The notes: generated by a model from the letters alone, not told the origin. Positions 34,405 through 46,819 are shown, counted from the stretch's first letter. The stretch: 64,000 nt of DNA from Trametes villosa (GCA_002964805.2 PUDQ02000085.1:248001-312000); one strand, 5' to 3'. Numbers and translations are program-made.

Positions 34405-36165
34405 TCAGCTCTCGGCGTCCTCAGGCTCCAGCCACTGGTGCAGCTCCTTCAACGACCGTCCCAGCTCCTCGCAGACCTCATCCTCCCTTCCCCCACCAGC
34501 CGCGCCCGTCTTGGCACCGTACACGCCTTCTGAGAGTGCGCGTCTCAAGAACGGCACGAGCACCTTGGCGTACACGGTCCCCACCGCGCGGACGACCTCC
34601 TCTTCCCGCTTCGCGTCGTCCAAGCTGGCGGTCGTCGTACCGTTTAGTCGGCTATCCGCCGCACCCCGCGCATAGGTCAACAAGGCACTCGCTCCACGAG
34701 CAAGAGCCTCATCCAGAGAGCCTAGCAGGTCGTGCAAGAGAGAAGCGGGCGCGAGAAGACGTAGACCGTTCAAAGCAGACAGGAGGGCGTTCGTGAAGCT
34801 GCCGAGGGGAGGGTATGAAGCGAGGATTGGTGGGGGCACGTTAGGTGCGGAGGAGGCTAGTGAGGCTAGCTGCGCAGGTGTGGGTAGATGAGGCACGGAA
34901 TTGCTGGAGGGTGAGAGCAAGAGCTGAGAAGGCTTCTTGCGGGCAGCTCGCGCGCGACCCTTTGGTGGCTCGTCCGACTCCAACGCTTTTGACCAGGCCT
35001 CAGCGGCGTCCTCGAATTCGCGGGTTACGCCCTTCCGTACTGCATCCACGAATAGCGGGCCGAGCGCGGCGCGGAAGTCCAGGCCGATGCGCGCGAACGA
35101 CGTCGCGCAGTACGTGAGTTGGGTGAGGAGCGAAGAGAGGAGCGACGGGTCGGCGACGAGCGGAAGCGTCTCTTGCAGAAGGTCCAGCAGCTCGCGCACG
35201 CGCACAGTCGTGAACGTCGTGAGCAGGACATGCAGCTCGGGCGAAGCGGGCTCCGCGCTATGCGGGCGGTCGAGGAAGATGGTGGTGTACTGCGTGACGA
35301 CGTCGTGCACGCCCTCGCGCCAGGCGTCGCCGTACCGCTTCAGGTAGCGCGCGTGGATCTCGCGCTCGCGCTCGACGCTGCCCTCGCCGTCGAGCCCCTT
35401 CTTCTCCGCGTCCACCGCGCGCAGCGTGCCGTCGAGGTACGCGCTACGCCCCGCCAGGAACGCGAGCGCGAGCTCCTGCTCGGTGAGCACGTCCATCTTG
35501 CGGAGGAAGCCGACTGCGCGGAATAGCGCGGGGAGCTTGGCTTGCTCGTGGAGGATGCGGAGGAGTTGGGCGAGCATGGAGTGCACGCGCGCGTCGCAGT
35601 CTGCCTTGACGGACTGGACGAGGGGGTTGGAGGGGAAGCGCGACGCTAGGGTGGATGCATGCTGGGCGAGGAGGAGGGCGTCGGCGTAGTTGTGATTGCG
35701 TACCGAGGTCTCGAGGAGGAGGGGGAGGGAGAGGACGTCGTGAAGCTTGTCATGGTGCTCGAGCACAAGTGCAGCTTTTCGTCGGGACGCGAGGAGCGCG
35801 CGCGAGTCCTGCGCAAAGGTTCGCGCACCTGACTCGAGGGTGGGCAGAGCAGAGATGAGCGAGGAGAGCGAATTCGAAAGCGCGTCGAGTGATGAGGAAA
35901 GCGTGGATGTGGTTGCATGCAGGGAGAGGAAGGTCGGGTAGGAGGTATAGCAGAGCGTCGTGAGCGCGTTCGTGAGCTGTGCTGACGACGAGGCGAGTTC
36001 TGTTGGTTCGGCTTCGAGCTCTTGCAGCGACAGCGCGGTGAGGCGCGAGATGTATGCCGAGGCGTCCGGGGACGTTAGCGACGAGGATGAGAGTGTATCC
36101 TTGGACGAAGATGCCAGGAGTTCAGGCAATGTTGGGGGTTCGGCATCTTGAGAGATATCGCTCAT
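34405..36165 (-). CDS. COG8: Conserved oligomeric Golgi complex subunit 8
   Basis: One exon of 586 codons. The N-terminal half matches the Dor1/COG8 family: DASAYISRLTALSLQELE, LCYTSYPTFLSLHATTSTL, ALLASRRKAALVLEHHDKL, VLSLPLLLETSVRNHNYADA and LHEQAKLPALFRAVGFLRKM, continuing with HARYLKRYGDAWREGV. COG8 is a subunit of the tethering complex for retrograde vesicles within the Golgi. The protein is mostly helical with Ser-rich and Ala-rich linkers. A KGRARAARKKPS patch lies in the second half. It sits between two F-box-like/LRR genes that are related to each other and not to it. Confidence 0.9.
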   Translation of the reverse strand: MSDISQDAEPPTLPELLASSSKDTLSSSSLTSPDASAYISRLTALSLQELEAEPTELASSSAQLTNALTTLCYTSYPTFLSLHATTSTLSSSLDALSNSLSSLISALPTLESGARTFAQDSRALLASRRKAALVLEHHDKLHDVLSLPLLLETSVRNHNYADALLLAQHASTLASRFPSNPLVQSVKADCDARVHSMLAQLLRILHEQAKLPALFRAVGFLRKMDVLTEQELALAFLAGRSAYLDGTLRAVDAEKKGLDGEGSVEREREIHARYLKRYGDAWREGVHDVVTQYTTIFLDRPHSAEPASPELHVLLTTFTTVRVRELLDLLQETLPLVADPSLLSSLLTQLTYCATSFARIGLDFRAALGPLFVDAVRKGVTREFEDAAEAWSKALESDEPPKGRARAARKKPSQLLLSPSSNSVPHLPTPAQLASLASSAPNVPPPILASYPPLGSFTNALLSALNGLRLLAPASLLHDLLGSLDEALARGASALLTYARGAADSRLNGTTTASLDDAKREEEVVRAVGTVYAKVLVPFLRRALSEGVYGAKTGAAGGGREDEVCEELGRSLKELHQWLEPEDAES

Positions 36166-36434
36166 ATCCGCCGGGCGTCGTAAGGCGATGTGTCGAGAGC
36201 GAGGTTTTGTGGTTCGGCGCTGTGCGCGACGTCGTGGGCAGGTGTAACATCGACGTTGGCGGCGGCGGCGATGATGTGGGCGCCGCGCTCTTCAGACTCC
36301 GCGTTCCCACGGGGGCTGCAGAAGATACCGACACTCTGATAATTCACCCTAGTTCCGACAGGACATTCACGCATTCTGATACTGACAAACGAATTATACC
36401 GCATGTACTGTACTGATCCGTAACGAGAGATATT

Positions 36435-38230
36435 CTACAACCCGCTGCGTGCCGCGCGCAACGTCTTGATAGCATACCGCTGCTCTCCCTCCCGCACCGA
36501 CAAGAACGCAGGCATCGCCGTCTCCACCTCATGCCACCTTCGGAACATCACCGCCTCCTCCGTCTGCCCCGTGTTCTGCTCGCCATACGGCGGCCGCCAG
36601 CAATGCCCCGCCGTCTCCACCTCCGGGAACACCATGCTCAGCACCGCCGCGACCGCGGGCACGTCCTCCGCCTTGACCGCCGCCCGGCCCACGTTCAGCT
36701 GCCAGAGGCCGCACTTCGTCACCGGCTCGAGCGTCGCGCGGTCGAACGCGGGGAGGGGCGCGCTGCTCAGGATCGCGTCGCACTCGGCGCGCGTGATGTC
36801 GGCGAGCGCGACGTGGAGCTCCTCCAGGTCCTTGCAGCGCTGCGCGAGGTCGATGAGGCCCGTGAGGGTCACCCCTGCTGGTCCTGCGAGCTGGTCGCAC
36901 AGGACGAGCGCGCGCAGGTCCGGCCACGCGCTGCCCATCTCCGCGAGCTCGCGGTTGTCGAATGCGGCGTAGCAGTTTCCGTGCATGCGGAATGTGTTGA
37001 TGTTTGGGATTGCCTGGAGCGGCGCGAAGGCGGCGTGGGGGAGGGCCGTGGCGTGGGAGTGCACGCTGACGTTGAAAAAGTTGCCGGGGAGGTCGAAGAC
37101 GAGCTCGCGGAGGAAGGACTTGCAGGGTAGGGTAGCTATGGCGGCAGAAAGGGTGGTGAGGTCGGAAGCAGAGGGGCGCTCAGACAGCTTGATGTCGAGG
37201 GAGCAGAGCTCCGGGGGACGGAGAAAGGGTAGGAGCCGGGTAGCGCATCGAGTCGAGTCGGAGTCGATGGTGAGGAACTCCAGCAGGGGGAGCGGGTTGC
37301 AGCCCGGGGGTAGCTGCCGCACAACACCTTCGGGGTAGTCTTCGGACTGTGCACGGAACCGCAAGTGTTGGAGGCGGGGCAGGGTGCACAGGTGGGTCAG
37401 CGCGCTGCAGTTGAGCGGGATGCCGATGACGGAGAGATGCACGAGATTCGAGAGCCCAAGCACCGCTTGCGATAGGGCGTCGCGCGCATACGGAACCAGA
37501 TACAACGTCTCGAGGCTCAGTACCGAAGTCTGTGGCGACGAGTGTGGAAGAGACGCGAGCAGTTTCTGAAAGCTGGTATCTGGCTGGCGGTCCTTTACAG
37601 ACATGGATTCGAGGAAGCTCATCCATAGCTGCACGTTCCGGAGGCCTTGCCCTAGGAGAAAGTAGATGGGCGGGGATATGGGCTCGTGCAGGTGTGGGCC
37701 TACGAATACGCCTACATGACGCAGGTTTGGGAGTGGTCCAGGATTGGCGCGTTCGAGGACTTGCCATGCGCTGAGGGTGACGTCGTAGCGCGGAAAGGAC
37801 GCTACTGCGACCTCGTAAACGAGCGGCGCATAGTAGCGAAATCGCACGATGTCCTCGTCAGCGAGCTCACGAGTGAGTTCAATCTAGAACACGCTGTCTT
37901 CAGTACTGCGATGTATCTCTACGAGGAGTGGCTTACGAGTGTCGTGGAAGGCTCGTACGGTCGGTAATCTGGGGATCCAATTTTGACCTCGTTGCGCTTC
38001 AATGCATTCTCGGGGAGGGTAAGGAATAGTGGCGCAAACGACGTCAGCGAGTACCATATTTTGCGCAGCGCTGGTAGGGAGAATGCCCGGGACGTCCTCG
38101 ACAGAGAGAGAAGTGTAGGCCGGTCAGAGTGTGAGCAGATACTCTGGATGATGTCTTGCGACAAAGAGGCTGAGTTTCCAGGCGGGATCGCGGTATTCAG
38201 GAGTGACATAGCGGCATCCTTCAGTCCCAA
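36435..38230 (-). CDS. F-box-like/LRR protein, pair member 2
   Basis: Two exons. Exon 1 (MGLKDAAMSLLNTAIPPGN, or the internal Met) carries the F-box-like SLSQDIIQSICSHSDRPTLL..SRTSRAFSLPALRKIWYSL. An intron (GTAAGC..TTCTAG) joins IELTRELADEDIVRFRYYAP, the counterpart of the motif in the gene at 32178. The rest has leucine-rich segments such as LSNLVHLSVIGIPLNCSALT and LCTLPRLQHLRFRAQSEDY, ending ARSGL. The shared exon junction and IGIPL segment show it is a paralog of the 32178 gene, in the opposite orientation on the other side of COG8. Confidence 0.82.
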
Positions 38231-38815
38231 AGCGTGCGACCCACGCTATTAGTGTGGTGGCGACGCAGAGAGTGGGAGGCGTAGTAGCGAGACGACGGTG
38301 GAGGAGAGAGGACGAGGGCCGGCGGTGGGCCTTGGCGTAGCTACAGTGGACCGGAAACCGGTCCGTCGGCACCGGCGCCCTCGGACTCCGCGCCGCACGG
38401 AAAGTCGCCAAGTCAATAGACGCTGGGAGGGCAAAGTTCTCCTTGTCCACTCGCCAAACACAGTACTGCTTATATGCTCTATCATAACCCAACAAAAATG
38501 CCTTCCACATGCGTTGCACAGGTTTTTTTATGGCTTCTAATGTAAGAGGACCTCGGTGAGCTTAGAGGGCAGCCGGCGGGCGGTGCCGGTGAAGGCCCAG
38601 TAAGTCCAGTATCGTCAGGGTCGTGGCTGTCGTCCTCTAAATCTGGGCGGCCTCTGACTCCATGTCCTTACATATTGACCGCTTCGAGCGAACCTAATGA
38701 CCCACTGCCCGTATGCTCCCATGGCTTTGCAGGAGGCCTGCTATCTACTTAAGTTCTTTCCTTTTGACTTTCGCCTCTCACCGGTACCGTGCACTCAGCA
38801 TCAGCATCCTCGAGC

Positions 38816-39863
38816 ATGCCGCGGCGTAGAGTCTCTCCCCGGGCTTATGAGTATCCTGGCAGCCTGCCTGGAGGGCTACTCCCTCGCCCCCTTTCTGCAC
38901 GCCTGCGCGGGATACAAGCACCATGTGAGTGTTTGCCAGAAGGCCGTCTGCATCACCTATGAGAGGCTGACGGCCTCCGACCTCCAGACGTCCGTACCTC
39001 GCTATCCCCAGATCTGGTCCTCCGCAGACGCAGGAGGCAGCGGGAGGCGAAAGAAAATCAATTTGAGGAGCCCATCGAGATATCCTCCGACTCCGACATA
39101 GAGATGCTGGTGGCTTCGTCCATCCACGTTGGTGGATCCCGGCCTGCTCGACCCCCTTCACTCGAAGCAAGGCACCATAGCGTCCCGACGGCGCGTCGCT
39201 TCGTCGCGCCTACACGCGGAGAGAAGGGAGACCTCATTGACTTGACGAGAGAAGCTGAGATCTCATCTCTCGAGGCCCCACCTCCTATGGGTTCGACTCG
39301 TACTACGGCCATTCCGAGCTCACGGAACGACAAACGTCCACCGCGACGGAGGCATCGTGCGCTAGTAGCGGCCCTTAAAACTCCCGGACGATCTGCCCAA
39401 GCCAACAGCCAGGACCGGTCCAATCACCTCCCACCCACCACGGTGAGTAACGTTGCACTCGCTCTCCGACGCCTAACGCAAGTGCCTTCGTTGACATCCG
39501 CACCAGCGTATTCCCCCGTGGATGCGCGTTTGCCTCCACGACATACGAAAGACCCTTTCGAGCATCGAAGTCAATTGCACCGCTAGGGAAGTGCCCGCCG
39601 CGGCCGGCGGGTCCAAGTGGGAGATCGTTTGCTTACTTTGCGATCCCGAGACGGTTAGTTTCCGTTCCTCGCTCTTCTTACTACACGAACGCCGACCTCG
39701 GACTCCTTCCCAGCCCATTGCGACTGGACCTGGACAAACCCTGGACGCGTATGGATACCACGTAAGAAAGTTCCATAGTCCAGTAGCGCACCCCATCGGC
39801 TCCGCGCAGCGACACAACACAGGCCCAGCGCGCGTACTTCAGCCACTGGCGATATCCCGGTAA
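38816..39863 (+). CDS. Disordered protein with SUMO-interacting-like motifs and a C2H2-type finger
   Basis: Unrecognised. Exon 1 starts MPRRRVSPRAYEYPGS; an intron (GTGAGT..CCCCAG) leads to RRRRRQREAKENQFEEPIEI with SSDSDIEML, then DLIDLTREAEISSL. IEISSDSD and DLIDLT are both SUMO-interacting-like. A second intron leads to MRVCLHDIRKTLSSIEVN and KWEIVCLLCDPET; a third leads to TLDAYGYHVRKFHSP. The CLLC and HVRKFH parts, brought together by splicing, make a C-x2-C..H-x4-H zinc finger split by an intron. The stop used is at 39861-39863; a possible further exon after a GTAAGG donor cannot be excluded. A DNA- or chromatin-associated role with SUMO binding is an inference. See the gene at 17731 for a related end. 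Confidence 0.55.
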
Positions 39864-41038
39864 GGCCATCGTCCCTGTGCACGTGTAATCCGGGGGACAC
39901 GGTCGTTCTCGTAGGTTGTTCGGTAGGACGCTTCGGACGGCCTCTACCGAACCGGCTCTCTGTCCTGTCTCGAGTATGAATATCACAGGAAAGCAGATCC
40001 AACACAAGCACGCTCGGTACATTCTCGGCGAGGGTAGTGTATGAGCCGCGTGCCGAAACCGCTCTCAAACGGCGAACAGAACGTCTCGTTCAGAGGCCGT
40101 TCCTGGTGATCACAGCAACTGTATTGCGGCTGCCGCCGGTGGAAGAGGATGTTCGCGACGATCTCGACATAGAAAAGTGGCCCGAGTTAGTAGTGTTATG
40201 TACGTACCGTTTATTTAGGCTCTTGCTGCTTCATTCGTTTGTCTAACGACGTGTGCACTGGCGGTGTCAACGTCTCTGCTCGTCGATCGCGTCGATGACG
40301 TGGTATGTTCTTGTGCGGCGGGACCGGCGGACCGCTGCTTGCGCGCACACTGATGATCGGACTGAGGTTGCCGCTCCCCGCCGGGACCGATCAACGCTGC
40401 CATGCAGAGACTCCGATGGCTTGGTCCGAACCGTCTGATCACCGCAACTGGAATGCCCAAGGTTCTCAAGCCCAGGTACGTCGAAGTCAGTGCGCGTATC
40501 CCATGACCATAAGTATTGCATTCAGTCGGCGGAAGCAAGTTCACAGCTGGAATCTATAGAGCTTCAGAGGAGGATGGGTTTCCTAGTCCCACGTCGTCGA
40601 GACATCTCTGGGTGAACGCGACGACGAGGAACGAGGTGGAGACGATGAACCGGCGGGGAAGATTGCGGGGGCCCCGCATCCGGGGTAAACGATCGTTCAC
40701 ATGTGCAGCTGACATCAGTGGAGAAGCGTCGCAGGGAAAATGATTCCGCGGCAAAGGGGGGGCACCACGAGACCGTGCAACGCAACGGCCGCCACCATTG
40801 CGCCGTGACTGCAGCCTGCCGGACCGCGATGATGCAAGTCGCGGTCCGCGCCAGCTTCGCGCTGCGCGCCCTGGCCAGCAGACGGTATCGATTTCCCGTG
40901 GAATCGAGGGGACAAAGGGCAGGCGTGCGCCGACTTCGCGCCGCCGTATAAGACGGACGTGCTTCTCGAGGGTGGGCCCCGTGAGCTCCTGCTTCCCTCG
41001 CTCTACGCACCACACGCCGCCGCCCTCTGCCTGCGACG
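39864..41038. other. Intergenic, promoter of the sugar transporter
   Basis: No gene is recognised apart from a possible extra exon of the zinc-finger gene near 39926-40043. A TATAAGA motif near 40947 lies about 90 nt upstream of the transporter start codon. Confidence 0.4.
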
Positions 41039-43099
41039 ATGGGGATCCCGACAAATCACAAGGCCATCCTCTTGGCCACCTTCATTGCGTTTGGTGGCTT
41101 CCTCTTCGGGTATGACATTGGTGTCATCTCGGTACGTGCTACACTTTCCTCTTGAGGCTGTCGCGCTCATGCTGGTTCTCAGGGATGCCTTATCATGCCC
41201 GACTTCGTCGACCGTTTCGGAGAGGTTGGGTCTGACGGCGTCGCGGTCCTCTCAAGTTCGCGACAATCCATTATAACGTCGCTGCTCTCTGCCGGGTGAG
41301 TCCTATGGTGCCCGTTCTGCTAGTCGTGCCTTGCTCATACATGTTCGGATGCAGTACCTTCGTTGGGGCTATCGCGCAAGCGTTCACCTCTGACCGCTTC
41401 GGTCGTCGAGGGTCCATCCTCATCTGGTCGGCCATCTTCACCATCGGCACGGCTATCCAGACCGCGACCATCCGCTCGATTGTGCAAATCACCGTGGGTC
41501 GTTTCATTGCTGGCCTCGGAGTAGGAGCTTTGTCAGGTATGCTCAGAGTTCATGGAACGCCCCGGTGCATGACCAGGTACTGACTGCTGTTTGAACGCCA
41601 GCTATCGTCCCTCTCTACAACGGAGAGACCGCTCCGAAAGCGATGCGTGGTATGCTGCTCGTGCTCTACCAGCTCCAGATCATCATTGGGTAAGCTTCTG
41701 TTTGTGCAAGATCGCTGCGTATACTCATGTCATCCTTCTAGTATCTTCCTGAGTTACATTATCGACCTCGGAACCCACACGATCAATGGTTCCGCCTCCT
41801 GGCGAATCCCCGTCGGCCTTCAGATGCTCTGGGGTCTTATCCTCTTGTCCGGGATCTTCTTCCTTCCCGAATCTCCGTAAGTTCCCTCCATCTCGCGGCC
41901 TATGCACACCAGATCTAACAAATGTACACCAGCCGTCACCTTCTCGGTACGGGCAAGGGGGAGCAGGCGCGCCGCGTCGTTGCAGAGCTCAACAGCTTGC
42001 CGCAGGACGACCCGGTCGTGATCGAGACTATCGAGGAGCTCGAGTTTGGCATCCGCGCGGAGAACGAGGGCGGCAAGGCGACCTGGATGGAGTGCTTCTC
42101 GCAGCGGAACCAGCTGTGGAAGCGGACGATCAACGGCATGATGCTCCAGTTCATCCAGCAGCTGAACGGGCAGAACTTCTACTGTGAGTCCTGCTATATG
42201 CGCTTTAAAGGCGCGTCATTGATGAGGGTTGTGCAGACTACTACGGAGACACGTTCTTCAAGAGCGCGGGTACCAAGTGAGTGTAATTTTACGCTGTTGT
42301 CGCGCTTGCACCGTACTGACGACACTCCAGCCTCGACCCCTACTCTATCCAGGCAATTCTGGGCGGCATCTCCGTCGTCGGCACCATCCCTGCTCTATAC
42401 CTCATCGAAGCGTGGGGTCGTCGCAACGTGAGCTGTTCCCGTCCAACCGTAGTTTCCTCCCCACTCACCCGCGACCCTCTAGTCCCTTCTCACCGGCTCA
42501 ATCATGGAGGCCGTCTGCGCTCTCATCGCCGGCCTCGTCGGCCACTTCACGCTCGCCCCCGCGAACACGCCCGCCAACCTCCTCTCGAAGCGCAACCGGC
42601 AGGGCGGCGACACGCTCATTGCGTTCGCGGTCCTTCACGTCTTCTCCTTCTCCGTGTTCTGGGGTCCCACGCCGTGGGTGTACCTCGGCGAGAGCTTCCC
42701 GCTGCGCGTCCGCCCGAAAGCCATCGCTCTCGGCAGCGCGACCAGTAAGTCCTCTCCCACTCCGAAGCCCTGTGCCCACCGAGCTGACGACCCCGCGCGC
42801 GCGCAGACTGGCTGTGGAACTTCCTGCTCAGCTTCTTCGCGCCGCGCATCGCGGAGAAGATCGGGCCGCTGATCCTGCTCATCTTCTTCGGGATGCTCGT
42901 GTTCGGCTACGTCTACGTCTACTTCTTCATCCCCGAGACGAAGGGGCTCAGCCTGGAGGAGGTCGACGAGATGTACCGCTCGGGCGTGAAGCCGTGGAAC
43001 TCGCCGAGCTGGCGCCCGAGCGAGAAGCACATCCACGACAAGGGCGGCGCGGTGACGGAGGTGCGCGAGGTGAAGGAGAAGGACGAGGACAGCGTATGA
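41039..43099 (+). CDS. MFS hexose-type sugar transporter
   Basis: About ten exons encode a twelve-helix major facilitator. MGIPTNHKAILLATFIAFGG leads into GFLFGYDIGVIS in helix 1. Family motifs are present in order: DRFGRRGSIL between helices 2 and 3, GRFIAGLGVGALS, PESPRHLLGTGKGEQARR before the central loop, QQLNGQNFYYYYG in helix 7, FWGPTPWVYLGESFPLRVR, and PETKGLSLEEVDEMY after helix 12. The tail ends with a charged segment (VREVKEKDEDSV). This is the pattern of fungal hexose transporters of the Hxt/Rgt type, so plasma-membrane uptake of glucose or a similar monosaccharide is likely; specificity is not visible. Confidence 0.92.
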
Positions 43100-43555
43100 G
43101 CGCGCTGTTTGGGTTGATGTCTGGTTTACGATCTGCTATACCTCATGATGCGTTTACGTCGGATGTTCCTGCATGTTGTATTACTAGCGTTTTGTCACGA
43201 TGCATTTGCTATCGCCTACACGCACAGAGGGAACGAGAGACTTGTCGGGCGAGCAGGAGTTAGAACTTGAGCCAAACCCACCGCGAACTTCGATCTGCAT
43301 TGATGAGTGGCTGTCGGACCGGATAAACTTCTAGTAGCCGGCGCTTAGTGAAAGTACCTCTGCCGCTTTTCTCGGACTTGGTCATCTTCTCCCATTTCCA
43401 CCAAGTCCCCCTCCAGATCTCGCTCGCTCCTCCCCGCATTCTGCGCCGAGCAGGGAACCCAAACAACGCAGCCGCTGGCGCTGCCTATGGTCATCCCATA
43501 CTACCTTGTACTACCACGAACTTTTCGCTCGTTCTCGAGGCCGTTCACCACCACC

Positions 43556-45058
43556 ATGTCTCGGCGCGCCCAACCTCCTACGCCGGAAGCATCCCCTCGG
43601 ATATCCAAGAAGCCGAGGCTCGAGTACCCGCCTCTGACGGTAGATGACTACAAAAACGGGCTCATGCTCGCTCCGATGGTCAGGTCCGGCGCATGTGAGT
43701 ATGTGTCCGACGCCAGTCCCGTGTACATGTCCTGACTAGACTCGCGCTTGCAGTACTTACACGCCTGTACTCGCTGAAGCATGGCGCGAAACTCGTATGG
43801 GGACCGGAGACGGTTGACAAAGCTATTCTGCACACGACCCGCGTGGTAGATCGTAAGTCTCTTGGTCCATACCCTCGCACCTCCTGCCTAAACGCTGCTC
43901 ATCCAGCCGTCACCGGCGTGGTCTCGTACCACGGCAAGTCCAAGCCCGTCTTCACCACCCACCCCATCGAAAAGCCGTTCCTCATCTACCAGCTCGGCTC
44001 CGCGGACCCCGCGCTCGCCGTGCAAGCGGCGCAGATGGTCGCGCAGGACGTGTCCGGGTTCGACCTGAACTGCGGCTGCCCGAAGCCGTTCTCGACGCAC
44101 GCGGGCATGGGCGCCGCGCTGCTCACGAACCCCGACCTCCTCTGTTCGATCCTGATCGCGCTGCGGGCGGCGCTGCCCCCAGAGAAGACGCTGTCGGCGA
44201 AGATCCGGCTGCTGCCGTCGCAGGAGGACACGCTGAAGCTCGTGGAGCGCATCGTGAACACGGGGATTACGGCGCTGACGGTACATTGCCGGACAAGGAA
44301 CCAGCGGATGAAGGAGAAGGCGACGATTGAGCGGTTACGGGAGATCGTCGAGTTCGTGGAGCGGATGGGCAAGGGCATCGCGGTTATCGAGAACGGCGAC
44401 TGCTTGGGGTACGAGGACTCGAAGCGCGTCCGTCAAGTAACAGGTAGGATTCATCAACATCTCACAGAGCTATACAGCATGCTCATGCTTGCCTCTTAGG
44501 GGCGCATTCTGCGATGATCGCCACTGCCGCAGAAGCGAATCCGACGTGTTTCTCGCCAACGCCACTGAAGGATCTGGAGGAGACGTTTGTACCCGGCTAT
44601 ATCCGCCTGGTATGTACCCGCCCGAAGCCATTTCAATCTCTTACTAACGGCGCTCACAGGGCAAATACCTAAACAACCACTGGTCCTCGACGAAGTTTTG
44701 CTCGACGCAATTCAAGGGCGCGCACGAAAATGCGTCGCGGAACGACCTCAAGGCGCTGCGCGAGGCGATCGTGCGCGCGAAGGGTTACGACGACCTCGAC
44801 AGCCTCATCGCGCCTTGGACAGGCGAGCAGGAGTGGGCCGAAGTCGTCGAGGCGATTGAGAAGCGTGATGGTCAGCGCGCGCCGCCACATCCGCTCGAAG
44901 ACGTCACGCTTGCTTCACCCCCTAACCCGGAGGCGAAAGTGGATGCACAGGCGGAGAAGGTAGCTCCGGAATCTCCGTCGCAAGTACCCACGGCGGCTTC
45001 TCTCCTTGGATTCGACGTCCCTCCGCCTGCTAGCCAGACGGTCGACGTCGCCGTCTAG
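43556..45058 (+). CDS. DUS2: tRNA-dihydrouridine synthase 2
   Basis: Reduces uridine 20 in the D-loop of tRNAs using FMN and NAD(P)H. Exons join into MSRRAQPPTPEASPR..YKNGLMLAPMVRSGA, LTRLYSLKHGAKLVWGPETV, and FLIYQLGSADPALAVQAAQM. The active-site segment is FDLNCGCPKPFSTHAGMGAA, where the second Cys is the catalytic acid of the family. Next come KIRLLPSQEDTLKLV, ALTVHCRTRNQRMKEKA and NGDCLGYEDSKRV, then a C-terminal HENASRNDLKALREAI part and a low-complexity tail. The cysteine motif and the HCRTRNQR strand separate DUS2 from DUS1 and DUS3. Confidence 0.92.
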
Positions 45059-45420
45059 CATTCGGCGCCGTCGTAGCACCGGTACCTCTATGTTAGTCTA
45101 TATGTAGTGCTTACATTCAACGAGCTGCGTCGCATAATTGTATGAATACCCGAGTACTTCTCTGATTACTACGAGCTCGAAGATTGGGTAGAGCAACTGA
45201 CCACACGCCGTGGTCGCGGTTGTGTCGCGGCGGTCGTGTATGAATTCGAGGGTACCTTCTGGCTTGCAGGCGCTCGGATATACAGGACTGCCTCTGTCCG
45301 AGTCCGAGTTCGTGCCGTCATCGATCTCAGCTTGTGCCGACATGCCTCGCGAACGTTTGTCGCCCCCCATAAAGCCCTACGCGCTCTCGTTCTCCTATTC
45401 ACCATCACCGCGACCACCAC

Positions 45421-46819
45421 GATGACCAGCACACTCTCGCAGGCCGAGCTCGGCGCGATCCTGGAGTTCACCGTCGTGCTCGCGCGCAAGGCGGGCGCGC
45501 TCATCCTCGAGGGCTCCGAGGCGATCCGCGCGTCCGGCGCGATGGACGAGAAGAAGAACTCGGTCGACCTCGTCACCGAGTACGACGTGCGCGTCGAGGA
45601 GCTCGTGAAGAGCGAGCTCTCCGCGCAGTACCCCTCGTTCAAGTTGTGAGTGTCAACTCCTGCGCGTCCCGTATATGTCCGCGGGCGAGCGAACGGTATG
45701 CTCATGGATGTTTCCCTACGCAGCATTGGGGAGGAGTCCTACGCCGCTGGTGCGCGCACCAGCTTGACCGACGAGCCCACTTTCTGTGTAGACCCCATCG
45801 GTACGTTACTCTCCCTCTTCCGTACGATCCTCCCGCTCATCTCATCCCATCTGCGCACGCGTTCTCTCTCATGCTACCTACCTCTCGACGCCCGCGCTTG
45901 CAGATGGCACGACGAACTTCGTGCACGGCTTCCCCGCCGTCTGCGTCTCGATCGGGCTCATCTCGGGCAAGCGCCCCGTGCTCGGCGTGCTCTACAACCC
46001 CTTCCTCGACCAGCTCTACAGCGCCGTCAAGGGAGGCGGCGCGTTCCTCGCGCAGGGCGGGCGCGCCCCCGCGCGCCTCCCCCTCGCGAAGCCGCGTCCA
46101 CTCCCCTCGCTCTCCCAGGCGTTGCTCGGTGCGTCCACCTTCCCCCTCTAACTCTCGCTGCGGGACGGGGGTGGCTGATGGCGAATGCGGCGCGTAGGCA
46201 TCGAGTGGGGCTCGGACCGCTCGGCAGACATGGTGCACCACAAGGGGGAGTCGTTCAAGCGGCTCGCGGGCAACCCTGCGGAGGGCGTTGTCGGCGGGCG
46301 CATGGCGCACTCCCTGCGCTCGCTCGGGAGCGCCGCGCTCAACTACGGTATGGTCGCGCAGGGCGGCCTCGATTTGTACTGGTGCGTACTGGGCCGACTG
46401 GTATACTGTACACCGAGAAGGAGCTTACGTCGCATTGGGACCATAGGGAGATCGGTTGCTGGTGCGTATCCCTACAGTATCTACGGAGAACGTCCGTATG
46501 CTGAGGTTTTGGTCGTGTAGGCCCTGGGATATCTGTGCAGGCGCTATTATTGCGCAGGAAGCTGGCTGCTTCGTCGCGGGCTCGCACAACTCGCCGCTCG
46601 ACAACGATGTAAACCAAGAGGTGCTCGAGGGCCGCAAGTACATTGTCATCCGCGCGATCGGTGACTCCGAGGTACGCGGGCCTGAGGCCTCTTTTGAAGG
46701 GTGTTTACGTCCTATATGCTGACTATATCCCCGCGGTATAGACGGAGAAAGGCGTCGACGCACAGAAGAGGCTCATCAAAGAGTTCTACAAGACGGTCGA
46801 CGACTTTGAGCCCAAATAA
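45421..46819 (+). CDS. Inositol monophosphatase
   Basis: Hydrolyses myo-inositol phosphates with Mg2+ in inositol recycling. Exons give [47 protein letters not shown], and [16 protein letters not shown], whose Asp-Pro-Ile-Asp-Gly-Thr metal site is split by an intron after the first base of the second Asp codon. Further on are SVSIGL-type core strands ([20 protein letters not shown]), [19 protein letters not shown], and the second signature [16 protein letters not shown]. The C-terminus is [17 protein letters not shown]. All metal-binding positions appear present. It is in tandem with DUS2 and converges with the proteasome gene. Confidence 0.92.
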
